From CAYVFC01 sp964450715 (GTDB taxonomy: Bacteria; Myxococcota_A; Polyangia; Polyangiales; JAFGIB01), in assembly GCA_964450715.1 (NCBI GenBank), contig CAYVFC010000002.1, forward strand, positions 1 to 64,000: 64,000 bases of DNA, written 5' to 3'. The notes below the pieces were generated by a model. That model did not search any database. It was not told the DNA's origin and saw nothing but the letters and a program-made list of their open reading frames with translations. The translations under genes were made by a program, and so were the position numbers. This document shows, one piece after another, positions 33,158 to 43,080 of this stretch. Each line of letters opens with the position of its first letter. Within the stretch, counting starts at the first letter, position 1.

Positions 33158-36157
33158 TCATTCGACAAAGTCCTCCCCGCAGCCGCCCGGTTCCGCGTAA
33201 CAGACGGCCACGGGAAAGCTCTCTAGAACGTCGGACACTTTCACAATATCTGCCTCGTCTGGCCGATTTACCGGAACCATCTGGCCCGTGAACAGGTTAC
33301 GCAATCCACCGCATCCCGAGGGGACCCGTATCCGTGTATCCCCCCAGACCTCGCTCCCGATCGGCGCCGACGCTTCCCCGCACAGCGACCAGACCAGCCT
33401 GGGCACGATGGTCACCAGCAAGCCGCCGTTCGCCTCTCTGGCAAACGCGCAGAGGTGGCTACCCCCGGGACCGTACGCCTCCAGGGGCCGATAGCTGCCC
33501 TGCGCAAGCCGGGAACCGTCGTGCCGGCGAAAGCGCAGCAGCCTCCAGGTAACGTATAGCTTCAAACGCGGGTCCTCCGGTCGATCGGCGAGCGCCCGGG
33601 CTGCCGCGCAGAGCTCCGGCCCCCGCAGCGACTCGAATTGCCGCTCGATTTCCTCCAGCAGACCTGATCGCAATCCGAAGTCGACCGGCTTGCGATTGTC
33701 GGGGTCTACCAGGCTGAAACTCCACAGCTCGCATCCCTGATAGGTATCCGGGACGCCCGGGCAGGTCTGCTTGAGCACCAGCTGAGATAGCGCGTTGAAG
33801 AGACCCGCTCGCGCCGCCTGTTTCTGGAAAGGGAGAAAATCGGCCAGAAAGGCGTTCCGGTCGGGACGCGCAAACGCCGCTGCCACGAAATGCTCGAGCG
33901 CTTCCTCGTATTCCGGATTCGGGTTGACCCAGCTCGTATGCGCCTTGGCCTCCTTGGCCGCCTTGATCATGTACGCAACGACTCGCTCCCGCATTTTTTC
34001 GATACCGGAGGCGTCGAGCTCCTCCAGCGGCCAGACCCCGAGCAGCGTTTGATAGAACAGGTACTCGTCGTTTCGACTCGGAGCCCAGGCCTGGTCGACC
34101 AGCCGTCTCTTCGATCGATTGAGCCGGCTCCAGCGAGCCAGGCGACGACGCCACTCGTCGACCGCCTCGGATATCACGTCGATCCGCGCCCGCACGTCCT
34201 CGCTTCGCTTGCTGTCGTGGGTCGAGGTGGCTAAAAGCCCAAACGGGTAGCGGCCGCAGCGCTCCTCGTTGGCCCGGTGAAACGCGGCCAGGGAGGTGCC
34301 GAAGCGCGACGGTTCTCCCCCGACCTCGTTGAGCGAGACCAGGCGGTTATAACGGTAAAAAGCCGTGTCCTCCAAGCCCTTGGCGGTGACCGGCGCGGTG
34401 TACTGCTGCAGCCGCATGACGAATTCGAGCAATCCCGGTCGCTCGGCCTCGGGCAACCGTTCCAGGTACTCGAGCAACAGGACCTCACGGAGGAAGTCGA
34501 AGATGGTCGCCTCCGAGGCCGGGCTCGATTTCTTGGCCCGGCCGATGGCCCAGTCGATGTGCCGTCGATCCACCTCGGAAGGGCCGACTTCATCGATGTA
34601 AGTCCGGTAGACCGGAAAGCAGGCCACCACCTCGGAAAGCGCATCCCGGAGCGCGTTCAAGGTGAAGTCGCGTCCGCACAGGTCGGGCTCCGACAGATCG
34701 TTGAGCTGCCTGGCCAGAACCGAGAGCTCGCTCGACAGCGACGTCTTCATGATGAGCTTCTTCGACTCGTAGACCTGTTCGTCAAAATCGACCTTGCGGC
34801 CGACGAAGCGCTCGTAAACCTGGGTCAGAGAGCGTTCGGCCTCCGGCACCACGAACAAACCATTCAGCTGGGCGCAGAAGTCGTATCCGGTCGTCCCCTG
34901 TACCGGCCACGATTCCGGCAACCGCTCGTGGGGGGCCAGGATCTTCTCGACATAGACCAGCGGCGCGTTCGGCGGTTCAATCCCGGCACTGCCGCACCGT
35001 CCCGACCGCGCCTGCTGCGCGCCGAATACCCGCACGAAACGCTCGAGGTATTTCCGCGGGTTCTTTAATCCATCCGGGTGGTCGATGCGAACGCCGGCGA
35101 TGCGCCCCTCGGCTATCAGCTCGTCGACCAGAAGATGAGCGGCTCGCTCGACCGCCGGGTTTTCCATGCGTAGAGCGACCAGATCGTTGATGTCGAAGAA
35201 GCGCCGGTAGTTGATCTCGTCCGTGGCCACGCGCCAGTGCGCCAGTCGATAGATCTGTTTTTCCAGCAGGAGATGAAGACCGCTCCCGGCCGGACCGACG
35301 GGATCGACCCGGTTGACCAGACCGACCGCCCGCTCGACGTGTTCCCGGATCTCGGCCCGCTCCGCGCACAGACGCGCCAGCGACTGCTTGTGCAGCTCCT
35401 TGTCGCGATTCCTCTCTTTTCTGGCCTCGTCCGTGCTCTGAAACCGGTTCGGAAGCTTGTTGAAAGCGGTCAACAGGCTCTGCAGGCGCTGCAGGTAGGG
35501 ATCGTCCGTCCCCAGTCGCGTTTCGAGCCCGGCGATGTCCAGCGAAAGCACGTCGGGATAGGTCCGCGGGTTGACCGGGAAGCAGTGCTCGTAATACGCG
35601 ACCTGGAAAGCCCCCTGGTCGGCGTCGAAGACCAGGGAGAGCTCACCGGCCGCCAGGACCTTCCCGTAGTGCTCGCCCAGGACCGGTACCAGGACCTTGC
35701 CCTGCAGCTCCGGCTTCAGGGGATACCAGTCGATGTCGAAGAACCCGTCGTGGATGGATGCCCGGCCGTTTTCCAGCACGTCCATCCACCACGAGTTGGC
35801 CTGCCCCACCCCCATATGGTTGGGAACGATATCGAGTATCAATTGCATCCCATATCGCGCCAGGGTCTCGACGAATTCCTCGAAACCCGCTTTTCCCCCG
35901 ATCTCCGGGTTGATGGCGTTGTGGTCGACGATGTCGTACCCGTGGGCGCTCCCCGGCCGCGCCTGCAGGATGGGCGACGCGTAGACGTGGCTGATCCCCA
36001 GCCGCGCGAGATAGGGCACGACCGCCTGCGCGTCGGCAAAGGTGAAGCTACGGTTCAGCTGCAAACGGTAGGTAGCCGTGAAAGGGATCGAGCCGTCGGC
36101 TTTTCCGCAACCCGATCCGTCTACCGCTCGCGTCTGCTTCGCCCGGCTCTCTGTCAT
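33158..36157 (-). CDS. treY: Maltooligosyltrehalose synthase
   Basis: 999 aa from the ATG at 36157, which overlaps the stop of the upstream GlgX-TreZ gene (ATGA). GH13 motifs typical of TreY are present: TATYRLQLNRSFTF and ARLGISHVYASPI at the start, DIVPNHMGV, GVRIDHPDGLKNP (nucleophile Asp), VEKILAPHE (acid Glu) and STHDSKRSEDVR (transition-state Asp). C-P-G-V-P-D-x-Y-Q-G-C-E-L lies near the C-terminus. It isomerises the reducing-end glucose of maltodextrins to a trehalosyl end. It is longer than the usual 720-900 residues because of linker and C-terminal regions. It is the last gene of the leftward operon. Confidence 0.95.
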   Translation of the reverse strand: MTESRAKQTRAVDGSGCGKADGSIPFTATYRLQLNRSFTFADAQAVVPYLARLGISHVYASPILQARPGSAHGYDIVDHNAINPEIGGKAGFEEFVETLARYGMQLILDIVPNHMGVGQANSWWMDVLENGRASIHDGFFDIDWYPLKPELQGKVLVPVLGEHYGKVLAAGELSLVFDADQGAFQVAYYEHCFPVNPRTYPDVLSLDIAGLETRLGTDDPYLQRLQSLLTAFNKLPNRFQSTDEARKERNRDKELHKQSLARLCAERAEIREHVERAVGLVNRVDPVGPAGSGLHLLLEKQIYRLAHWRVATDEINYRRFFDINDLVALRMENPAVERAAHLLVDELIAEGRIAGVRIDHPDGLKNPRKYLERFVRVFGAQQARSGRCGSAGIEPPNAPLVYVEKILAPHERLPESWPVQGTTGYDFCAQLNGLFVVPEAERSLTQVYERFVGRKVDFDEQVYESKKLIMKTSLSSELSVLARQLNDLSEPDLCGRDFTLNALRDALSEVVACFPVYRTYIDEVGPSEVDRRHIDWAIGRAKKSSPASEATIFDFLREVLLLEYLERLPEAERPGLLEFVMRLQQYTAPVTAKGLEDTAFYRYNRLVSLNEVGGEPSRFGTSLAAFHRANEERCGRYPFGLLATSTHDSKRSEDVRARIDVISEAVDEWRRRLARWSRLNRSKRRLVDQAWAPSRNDEYLFYQTLLGVWPLEELDASGIEKMRERVVAYMIKAAKEAKAHTSWVNPNPEYEEALEHFVAAAFARPDRNAFLADFLPFQKQAARAGLFNALSQLVLKQTCPGVPDTYQGCELWSFSLVDPDNRKPVDFGLRSGLLEEIERQFESLRGPELCAAARALADRPEDPRLKLYVTWRLLRFRRHDGSRLAQGSYRPLEAYGPGGSHLCAFAREANGGLLVTIVPRLVWSLCGEASAPIGSEVWGDTRIRVPSGCGGLRNLFTGQMVPVNRPDEADIVKVSDVLESFPVAVCYAEPGGCGEDFVE

Positions 36158-39100
36158 GGCTCCGCACGGGACGAGGTGTCGAGATACCAGAGAGTGCTCC
36201 GCGGCTGCAGGCTCTCGGGAGTTGCCCTGGGCCCGTCCTGTTGCTCGGAGGAGTAGAACAGCGCGCCCGGCGGCTCTTGCTCGATCTTCCAGGGCATCGT
36301 ACCGGCATTGGCCAGCAGCGTGAGGCGCACTCCGTCCGCGAAGCTCCACTGCACCCACAACACGCTTTCGCCGAGTACACGAAAGGCGCCTGGTTGCGCC
36401 CAGGCCTGCTTGAGGCGCGGTACCACGTACCTTCGCCTCAGTGAGAGCAGCCGCCGGTGCAGGTCGCGGCTCCGTCGGTGCGCCTGGTCTTCGAGCTCGT
36501 TCCAGGCGAGCCGCGACGCCTCGAAGGTCGACTCCAGGTTCGGGTCCGGGATCCGCTCCCGCGCATCCGGCCGGCCGAACTCCGGAAAACCGGCGAACTC
36601 CTTCCGGCGTCCCCGGGTCACGGCCTCGGCCAGATCGGGACCGAAGTCGCAAAAGAAGAGGAAGGGCTTTTTCGAGCCCCACTCCTGGCCGGCGAAGAGC
36701 AGCGGCGGAGCGGGCGACAGCAGCAGTATCTCGGTGGCAAACCGCACGGCCTCGGCCGAGGTCAGCGCGCTGATACGTTCGCCAAACGCCCGGTTGCCGA
36801 TCTGGTCGTGATTCTGCAAGAACGATACGAACGCGGTGAGCGGAAGATTCGCGGTCGACTGGCCGCGCCGCCTCCCGTTCCGAAATGGCGATGGCTCGCC
36901 CTGGTAGGCAAAGCCCTCGGTGAGACAGCGGCCCAGCCGGTGCAGCGGCTCGTCGGCATAGTCCGCGTAATACCCGCTCCGTTCACCGGTGACGATCACG
37001 TGCAGCGCGTGGTGGATATCGTCGTTCCACTGCGCCGTATACCACTTGGATGAACCGGACAGCTCTCGCTCGAGATAGCGAGATTCGTTGTCGTCGTTTT
37101 CCAGTACCAGGTGGACGTGGCGCCTGGCGCCCGGCCCCTTGCGGACCGCCTCGCCGAGCTCCTCCAGAATGTCCGGGACCGACCGGTCGAAGATGGCGTG
37201 GACCGCGTCCAGCCGCAATCCGTCGAAGCGGTACTCCTCCAGCCAGTACAGCGCGTTGTGAATGACGAAATCTCGTACCACCCCGCTCTGTCTTCCCTCG
37301 AAATCGACGGCCGCTCCCCAGGGCGTCCGGTGGCGGTCGGTGAAGAACCCGGATGCGTACAGGTGCAGGTAGTTTCCCTCGGGGCCGAAGTGGTTGTAGA
37401 CCACGTCCAGGAAGACCATCAATCCCTTGGAGTGCGCCGCGTCGATCAGCTCCTTCAGCTCTTCCGGAGTGCCGTAGCTGCTGTCCGGGGCGAAGGGCAA
37501 TACGCCGTCGTACCCCCAGTTCCGCTTGCCCGGAAAATCGGAGAGCGGCATCAGCTCTATGGCCGTAATCCCCAGCTCGACCAGGTAGTCCAGCTTCTCC
37601 TGGACCCCGCGATAGGTCCCGGACTCGCTGAAGGTGCCCACGTGGAGCTCGTACAGGACCACCTCCTCCCAGGGTCGTCCCTGCCAATCCTCGTCGCTCC
37701 ACTGCCAAGCATCCGGGTTGACGACCTGGGATACACCGTGTACGTCGTCCGGCTGAAAGCGCGAAGCCGGGTCGGGGACCGGCTTCTCCCCGTCGATACG
37801 GAAACGGTAGCGAGACCCGGCCGTCGCCTGGTGGGTGACGAACTCGTACCAGCCCTCTTCCTGCCCGGCCATGGAGAAGACCAGCTGCTCCTCGCCCTCT
37901 CCTATATATAGATCGACGCTCTCGGCGCCGGGCGCCCAGAGGCGGAAGCGGACGCGGCCGTCGTCCATCACCTCGGCGCCGAAAGGCATCGCGTGCCGGT
38001 TCGATCCCGGCTTCTGCTCGGAAACCACCGACTCTTGCATCAGCAGCACGAGCGATCGCGCTCTTACCGGGATACGCGCCCCGCATTCGTGTACCCGGTC
38101 ACGCCTTCTGGAGACCGCACGACCGGTGTCGATGACGGTCCGCCAGACGGTCTCCGGACGAAACGAGGGCAGGACGAACTCGATCTGCTCGTGGTGGGCG
38201 TTCAGCACCAGGAAGAAGTCGTCGTCCCGTATTTCCTCGCCGTGGTCGCCGCACTCCTCCAGCCCCTCTCCGGAGAGGCGCACACCCAGCGCCCGCGCGT
38301 GGGAGAGGTTCCACTCGCCCTCGGACATCTCCTCCCCCTCCGGGTTGAGCCAGACCAGGTCCTTGATGTCCGCGCCGCGGATCGAGCGTCCCTGAAAAAA
38401 ATGCCGACGGCGGAATACGGGGTGCGATTTGCGGATGGCGATCAGGTGCTCGACAAAGGCCTGAAGCTCCCGGTCCTTCGAGGCCAGCCGCCACTGCACC
38501 CAGCTGGTGTCGTTGTCCTGGCAATAGGCGTTGTTGTTGCCGCTCTGGGTCCGCCCCATCTCGTCGCCGGCTAGAAGCATGGGAACGCCTTGGGAGAGAA
38601 AGAGCGTCGCCAGCAGGTTCCGTTTCTGCTTCTCGCGCAGCGCTTCGATCACCGGATCCTCTATCGGCCCGTCGTCGTCGTCGGAAAAGCCGCAGTTCCA
38701 GCTCAGGTTGTGGTTCTCGCCGTCCCGGTTCTGCTCCAGGTTGGCCTGGTTGCGCTTGTGGTTGTAGCTGACCAGATCGTGCAGGGTGAAGCCGTCGTGC
38801 GCGGTGACGAAATTGATACTCGCGCACGGCGTCCGTCCTCCCTTCTCGTACAGGTCGCTCGAACCGGTCAGCCGGTAGGCGAGCTCCCCGATCAGCCCCC
38901 CGTCGCCCTTCCAATAGGCGCGGACCACGTCGCGGTACTTGGCGTTCCACTCGGTCCAGCCGACCGGAAAATTCCCCACCTGGTAGCCCCCTTGCCCTAG
39001 GTCCCAGGGCTCGGCGATCAGCTTGACCTGGGAGAGGACCGGGTCCTGGTGAATGATGTCGAAGAAGGCGCCCAGCCGGTCGACGTCGTACAGCTCCCGC

Positions 39101-40164
39101 GCCAGGGTGGAGGCCAGATCGAAACGAAACCCGTCCACGTGCATCTCGGTGACCCAGTACCTCAGGCTGTCCATGATGAGCTGCAGCACCCTGGGGTGGG
39201 TCATGTTCAGGGTATTGCCGCACCCGGTGAAATCCACGTAGTAGCGCGGGGATGCCGGATCGAGCCGGTAGTAGCTGGAATTGTCGATGCCGCGCAGGCA
39301 GAGCGTGGGGCCCAGGTGGTTGCCCTCGGCCGTGTGGTTGTAGACCACGTCGAGGATGACCTCGATGCCCGCCGTGTGCAGGCGCTTGACCATGGTCTTG
39401 AACTCCGCGGTCCGACCGGAAGCCAGGTAGCGGAAGTCGGGGGCGAAGTAGCCGATCGAGTTGTAGCCCCAGTAGTTGCGCAGCCCCTTTTCGACCAGAT
39501 GCCTGTCATCGAGCAGGCTGTGCACGGGCATCAGCTCGACAGCCGTGATACCGAGGCGCTTGAGGTACTCGATCACCGGCGTGGTGGCCAGCCCGGCGAA
39601 GGTGCCGCGCAGGGGCGCCGGTACCTCCGGGTGGTTGATGGTGTACCCGCGGACGTGCAGCTCATAGATAACGGTCTCGTGCCAGGGGGTTTTCGGCGGC
39701 CTGTCGTCGCCCCAGGTGAAGGCCGGGTCTATCACTTTGCACTTGGGCAGGCCCGCCGCGCTGTCGCGGCGGTCGAAGGAGAGGTCTTGCTTGCGATGCC
39801 CGACGCGGTAGCCGAACAACGCGTCGCTCCAGCTCACCGGCCCGACGATGGCCTTGGCATAGGGGTCGAGCAAGAGCTTGTTCGGGTTGAAGCGCAGCCC
39901 GCGGGCAGGCTTGTACTCGCCGTATACCCGGTAGCCGTAGAGAAGCCCGGGTTCGGCCTCGGGAAGATAACAGTGCCAAACCTGATCGGTCTTGAAGCGC
40001 ATGGAGACGCGCGCGATGCAGCTCTTGCCCCTGGCGTCGAACAGGCAGAGCTCGACCCTTTCGGCGTGCTCGGAGAAGAGCGAGAAGTTGACGCCCTCGC
40101 CGTCCCAGGTGGCGCCCAGAGGATAGGGCCGGCCCGGCCAGAGCAGCGGGTTATCTCTGATCAT
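36154..40164 (-). CDS. Fused glycogen debranching enzyme (GlgX/TreX) and trehalohydrolase (TreZ)
   Basis: 1336 aa from the ATG at 40164 (GGAGGG upstream). Residues 1 to about 710 are GlgX/isoamylase-type: GATWDGEGVNFSLFSEHA, VIYELHVRGYT, DGFRFDLAS, LIAEPWDLGQGGYQVG and VTAHDGFTLHDLVSYN. Residues about 726-1336 are TreZ: MPFGAEV, FRLWAPGAESVDLY, LYELHVGTFSE, GLRLDAVHAIFD, LENDDNESRY, FLQNHDQIGNRAFG and AGQEWG. The frame is continuous; an internal ATG at 37989 begins the TreZ half but has no good ribosome binding site. The first half removes alpha-1,6 branches; the second releases trehalose from TreY products. Its stop overlaps treY. Confidence 0.93.
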   Translation of the reverse strand: MIRDNPLLWPGRPYPLGATWDGEGVNFSLFSEHAERVELCLFDARGKSCIARVSMRFKTDQVWHCYLPEAEPGLLYGYRVYGEYKPARGLRFNPNKLLLDPYAKAIVGPVSWSDALFGYRVGHRKQDLSFDRRDSAAGLPKCKVIDPAFTWGDDRPPKTPWHETVIYELHVRGYTINHPEVPAPLRGTFAGLATTPVIEYLKRLGITAVELMPVHSLLDDRHLVEKGLRNYWGYNSIGYFAPDFRYLASGRTAEFKTMVKRLHTAGIEVILDVVYNHTAEGNHLGPTLCLRGIDNSSYYRLDPASPRYYVDFTGCGNTLNMTHPRVLQLIMDSLRYWVTEMHVDGFRFDLASTLARELYDVDRLGAFFDIIHQDPVLSQVKLIAEPWDLGQGGYQVGNFPVGWTEWNAKYRDVVRAYWKGDGGLIGELAYRLTGSSDLYEKGGRTPCASINFVTAHDGFTLHDLVSYNHKRNQANLEQNRDGENHNLSWNCGFSDDDDGPIEDPVIEALREKQKRNLLATLFLSQGVPMLLAGDEMGRTQSGNNNAYCQDNDTSWVQWRLASKDRELQAFVEHLIAIRKSHPVFRRRHFFQGRSIRGADIKDLVWLNPEGEEMSEGEWNLSHARALGVRLSGEGLEECGDHGEEIRDDDFFLVLNAHHEQIEFVLPSFRPETVWRTVIDTGRAVSRRRDRVHECGARIPVRARSLVLLMQESVVSEQKPGSNRHAMPFGAEVMDDGRVRFRLWAPGAESVDLYIGEGEEQLVFSMAGQEEGWYEFVTHQATAGSRYRFRIDGEKPVPDPASRFQPDDVHGVSQVVNPDAWQWSDEDWQGRPWEEVVLYELHVGTFSESGTYRGVQEKLDYLVELGITAIELMPLSDFPGKRNWGYDGVLPFAPDSSYGTPEELKELIDAAHSKGLMVFLDVVYNHFGPEGNYLHLYASGFFTDRHRTPWGAAVDFEGRQSGVVRDFVIHNALYWLEEYRFDGLRLDAVHAIFDRSVPDILEELGEAVRKGPGARRHVHLVLENDDNESRYLERELSGSSKWYTAQWNDDIHHALHVIVTGERSGYYADYADEPLHRLGRCLTEGFAYQGEPSPFRNGRRRGQSTANLPLTAFVSFLQNHDQIGNRAFGERISALTSAEAVRFATEILLLSPAPPLLFAGQEWGSKKPFLFFCDFGPDLAEAVTRGRRKEFAGFPEFGRPDARERIPDPNLESTFEASRLAWNELEDQAHRRSRDLHRRLLSLRRRYVVPRLKQAWAQPGAFRVLGESVLWVQWSFADGVRLTLLANAGTMPWKIEQEPPGALFYSSEQQDGPRATPESLQPRSTLWYLDTSSRAEP

Positions 40165-40189
40165 GACACCCTCCACCGCCAGCCGGCGG

Positions 40190-42745
40190 CTATTGCCAGC
40201 AGACGAGCCCCATGGTCCGCGGGTCGAGCAGGTCTTCGTGCTTCGGCAGCACCCGTACGGAGAATCCGCGCCGGCCGCTGCGCGCACACGGAATCGATCC
40301 CTCGAACTCGTAGACGTCCTGCTCCGGCCCGCGGATGTAGTCCAGCGGTACGCCGCTCCCGCTCGTGATGTTGGACTCGGTATCCAGCGAACCGTCGTAG
40401 AGCTGAACCGAAACCTGCTCCGGCGTGAGCGAGCCCAGGGAGACCTTGACCTTGACGGGCACCTCGTCGCCCACCCGGATGTCCCGACCCTTGTCGAGCT
40501 GCACGTCGAGTATCCGCACGCCCTCCCACCCCTTTCTCACCGAGGCCTTGAATCGCGCCAGCGCCACCGCCCGGGCAGCGCCGTCGGCATCCATCAGAGC
40601 ATGGCGCTCGCCGGCCGGAAGGTAGAACCGCTCACAGTAGTCGCGAACCATCCGGTTGCTGTTGAACAGGGGCCCCAGCTCCCGCATGGAGGCCTTCATC
40701 ATGGCGATCCACTCCCGCGGCAGGCCGTCCCGCCCCCTGTCGTAGAAGGTCGGTACCACCTCCTTCTCCAGCAGATCGTAGAGCGCCTCGGATTCCACCT
40801 GGTCCTGGTACTCCTGATCCGAGTACTCCTCGCCGCCTCCGATGGCCCACCCCCGGTCGGGGTGATACCCCTCGCACCACCAGCCGTCCAGTACCGAGAG
40901 ATTCAAACCGCCGTTGAATACCGCCTTCATACCGCTGGTCCCACTGGCCTCGTTGGGCCGGCGCGGGGTGTTAAGCCACACGTCCGCGCCCTGTACCAGG
41001 TAACGGGCCAGCGCCAGATCGTAGTCCTCCAGGAAGACGATCCTGCGGCGAAGCTGTTCGCTCCTGGCCACGTCCACGATCTGCCGGATGACCTCTTTAC
41101 CCGCCTCGTCGTTGGGGTGGGCCTTGCCCGCCACAATCAGCTGTACCGGACATTCGGGATGCCGAAGTATCCTCGTCAGCCGTTCGACGTCCCTGAACAC
41201 CAGCCTGGTCCTCTTGTAGGTCGCGAAGCGACGCGCCAGCCCCACCGTCAGTATGGTCGGGTCCAACGTCTCCTCGGCCGCGTCCAGGACCGCCCGCGAC
41301 GCCCCCCGCCTTACCAGCTGCTCCCGCAGCCTGCGCCGGGCCATCACCACCAGGCGTTCCCGCCGCCTCTCGTGCGTGCGCCAGAGCTCCTCGCCCGGGA
41401 TGGTGTCCACCCGTTGCCACACGTCGTCGCTGGTCGGCCCCTCGAGCCATCGCCTGCCCAGGTATCGATCCAGAAGCCGGGTCATGTCGTAGCTCAGCCA
41501 GGTGCGCGCGTGAGCTCCGTTGGTGACGGAGGTCACGGGAACCTCGTTCTCCGGGACGCCCGGCAGGCTGCCCTGGAAGAGCTTGCGGCTAACCTCTCCG
41601 TGCAGCCGGCTGACGCCGTTGATATGGACCGAGTTGCGAAAGGCGAGCATGGCCATGCTGAAGCGTTCGTTCCGGTCGCGGCGATCGAAGCGTCCGAGCT
41701 CCAGCACCCGTTCCAGATCAACGCCGAGCTTGTCGATGTAAGCGGCCAAATACTTCTGTACGAGATCTACGGTAAACACGTCAAACCCGGCCGGCACCGG
41801 CGTATGCGTGGTAAAGACGTTCCCCGAGGTACAGAGCTCCCGCGCTTCCTCGAAGCCGAGCTTCCCGTCCTCCATCTTCTGCCGGATACGCTCGAGCACC
41901 TGAAAGGCCGAATGCCCTTCATTCATGTGACAGACCGAGGGTGTGATCCCCAGCGCCCTGAGCGCCCTCAAGCCACCGATGCCCAGCACCATCTCCTGCC
42001 GGATGCGCATCTCACGATCCCCGCCGTACAGCTGCCCGGTGATGTTGCGGTCGTCCGGTTGGTTGCTGGCCACGTCGGTATCCAGCAGGTACAGCGGCAC
42101 CCTTCCCACCTGCGCCCGCCAGACCTGTACGTCGATCTCGCGCCCGGGATGCGGCACCTTCACCACTACCGACGAGCCGTCCTGCCGGCACTCCGGTCGG
42201 ATCGGCATGGAAAAGAACTCGTTCTCCGGGTAGAGCGCCTGCTGCCAGCCGTCGGCGTTCAGGTACTGCTTGAAATAGCCGTGCCGGTAGAGCAATCCCA
42301 CGCCGACCAGGGGTATCCCCAGCTCCGAGGCCGACTTGAGATGGTCGCCCGACAGTACGCCCAGCCCGCCCGAGTACAGCGGCAGGCATTCGGCGAGCCC
42401 GAACTCGGCCGAGAAGTAAGCGACTACCGTATGCAAACGTTCGCCGTAGTGCTCGTCGTACCAGGTCTTTTCCTCCATGTGCTCCCGGTGCTGCTGCAGG
42501 ACGCGATCGAGATAGGCGAGGTAAGCGTCGTCCTCGGCCAGCGCCTGCAGGCGCTCCTGGCTCACCGAGCCTAGCATCAGCACCGGGTTATGACCGACCT
42601 CGTCCCACAGCTCTCGATCCATGGAGCGAAAGGCCTCGAAGATGTCCGGGTTCCACGCCCAGTGCAGGTTGTAGGCGAGCTCCAGCAAGGGGGTCAGCGG
42701 CTCGGGAAGCGAGGGAGCCACCTGGTACTCGTGTACGACGGGCAT
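40190..42745 (-). CDS. glgP: Alpha-glucan phosphorylase
   Basis: 851 aa from the ATG at 42745 (GGAGG 5 nt upstream). It belongs to the short-N-terminus phosphorylase group. It begins PLTPLLELAYNLHWAWNPD, with YFSAEFGLAECLPLYSGGLG near residue 110. E-A-S-G-T-S-G-M-K-A-V-F-N-G precedes LNLSVLDGWW and carries the pyridoxal-phosphate Lys. It phosphorolyses alpha-1,4-glucan ends to glucose-1-phosphate. It is the first gene of the leftward operon, with a 25-nt gap to the GlgX-TreZ gene. A C-terminal beta-sandwich-like extension of about 100 residues follows the catalytic core. Confidence 0.93.
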   Translation of the reverse strand: MPVVHEYQVAPSLPEPLTPLLELAYNLHWAWNPDIFEAFRSMDRELWDEVGHNPVLMLGSVSQERLQALAEDDAYLAYLDRVLQQHREHMEEKTWYDEHYGERLHTVVAYFSAEFGLAECLPLYSGGLGVLSGDHLKSASELGIPLVGVGLLYRHGYFKQYLNADGWQQALYPENEFFSMPIRPECRQDGSSVVVKVPHPGREIDVQVWRAQVGRVPLYLLDTDVASNQPDDRNITGQLYGGDREMRIRQEMVLGIGGLRALRALGITPSVCHMNEGHSAFQVLERIRQKMEDGKLGFEEARELCTSGNVFTTHTPVPAGFDVFTVDLVQKYLAAYIDKLGVDLERVLELGRFDRRDRNERFSMAMLAFRNSVHINGVSRLHGEVSRKLFQGSLPGVPENEVPVTSVTNGAHARTWLSYDMTRLLDRYLGRRWLEGPTSDDVWQRVDTIPGEELWRTHERRRERLVVMARRRLREQLVRRGASRAVLDAAEETLDPTILTVGLARRFATYKRTRLVFRDVERLTRILRHPECPVQLIVAGKAHPNDEAGKEVIRQIVDVARSEQLRRRIVFLEDYDLALARYLVQGADVWLNTPRRPNEASGTSGMKAVFNGGLNLSVLDGWWCEGYHPDRGWAIGGGEEYSDQEYQDQVESEALYDLLEKEVVPTFYDRGRDGLPREWIAMMKASMRELGPLFNSNRMVRDYCERFYLPAGERHALMDADGAARAVALARFKASVRKGWEGVRILDVQLDKGRDIRVGDEVPVKVKVSLGSLTPEQVSVQLYDGSLDTESNITSGSGVPLDYIRGPEQDVYEFEGSIPCARSGRRGFSVRVLPKHEDLLDPRTMGLVCWQ

Positions 42746-43080
42746 GAAACCTCCGGAAGAATTTGTATCGAGTAGTATCGAGTACGTCCTTCGACCCGTC
42801 AAGCCGGGCTTTCGGCCGCGAGGTGCGATCGACCAAGAGCGTCGTAGGGGAGGGGATTGTCCCCTCCCGCTATTCGGGCAGGCGCAAGGACCGCCACTAC
42901 ACCGGCAGGCGCAAGGACCGCCACTACAGGGGCGAATGACTCCCCGCGGAGAGAAATCGGCCGAGAGGTCGTCGATCAAAGGCCCCGGAGGGGGGGCAAT
43001 TTATCTTTCCTTTGGACATTTTTATGATTTCAATTGCAATTGGCGTGCAGAGTTATGACTCGACCAGGACGAGAAGGAAC
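42746..43080. promoter_or_regulatory. Divergent control region of the glucan/trehalose operons
   Basis: A 335-bp spacer between the glgP and glgE starts. It contains two perfect 10-bp direct repeats GTATCGAGTA at 42765-42774 and 42775-42784, 20-40 nt from the glgP start. A 9-bp stem-loop GGGAGGGGA-TTG-TCCCCTCCC lies at 42848-42868, and an AT-rich patch at 43000-43040 (TTTATGATTTCAATTGCAAT) precedes glgE. The 10-bp spaced repeats are a candidate operator. No confident -35/-10 pair was assigned. Confidence 0.5.
42877..42930. repeat. 27-bp tandem duplication
   Basis: GGCAGGCGCAAGGACCGCCA-CTAC plus three bases occurs twice in direct succession, at 42877 and 42904. With the preceding GGGGA/TCCCC hairpin it looks like part of a GC-rich dispersed repeat that has duplicated, not a regulator site. 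Confidence 0.7.

Noticed and set aside
36154..37989. TreZ as a separate gene starting at the internal ATG 37989
   Set aside because: The frame is continuous with GlgX, there is no stop between them and no good ribosome binding site. A fusion is the simpler reading, though internal initiation cannot be excluded.
40163..42574. An 800-codon open frame on the + strand opposite glgP, and similar long antisense frames across the glucan locus
   Set aside because: High GC with strong third-position bias keeps the opposite strand open. The translations show no family motifs, while the minus-strand frame has complete phosphorylase motifs.
43012..43080. An upstream start for glgE at 43012
   Set aside because: The added residues are hydrophobic and unlike GlgE. 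The ATG at 43081 has a GAAGGA site and begins the family-like region.
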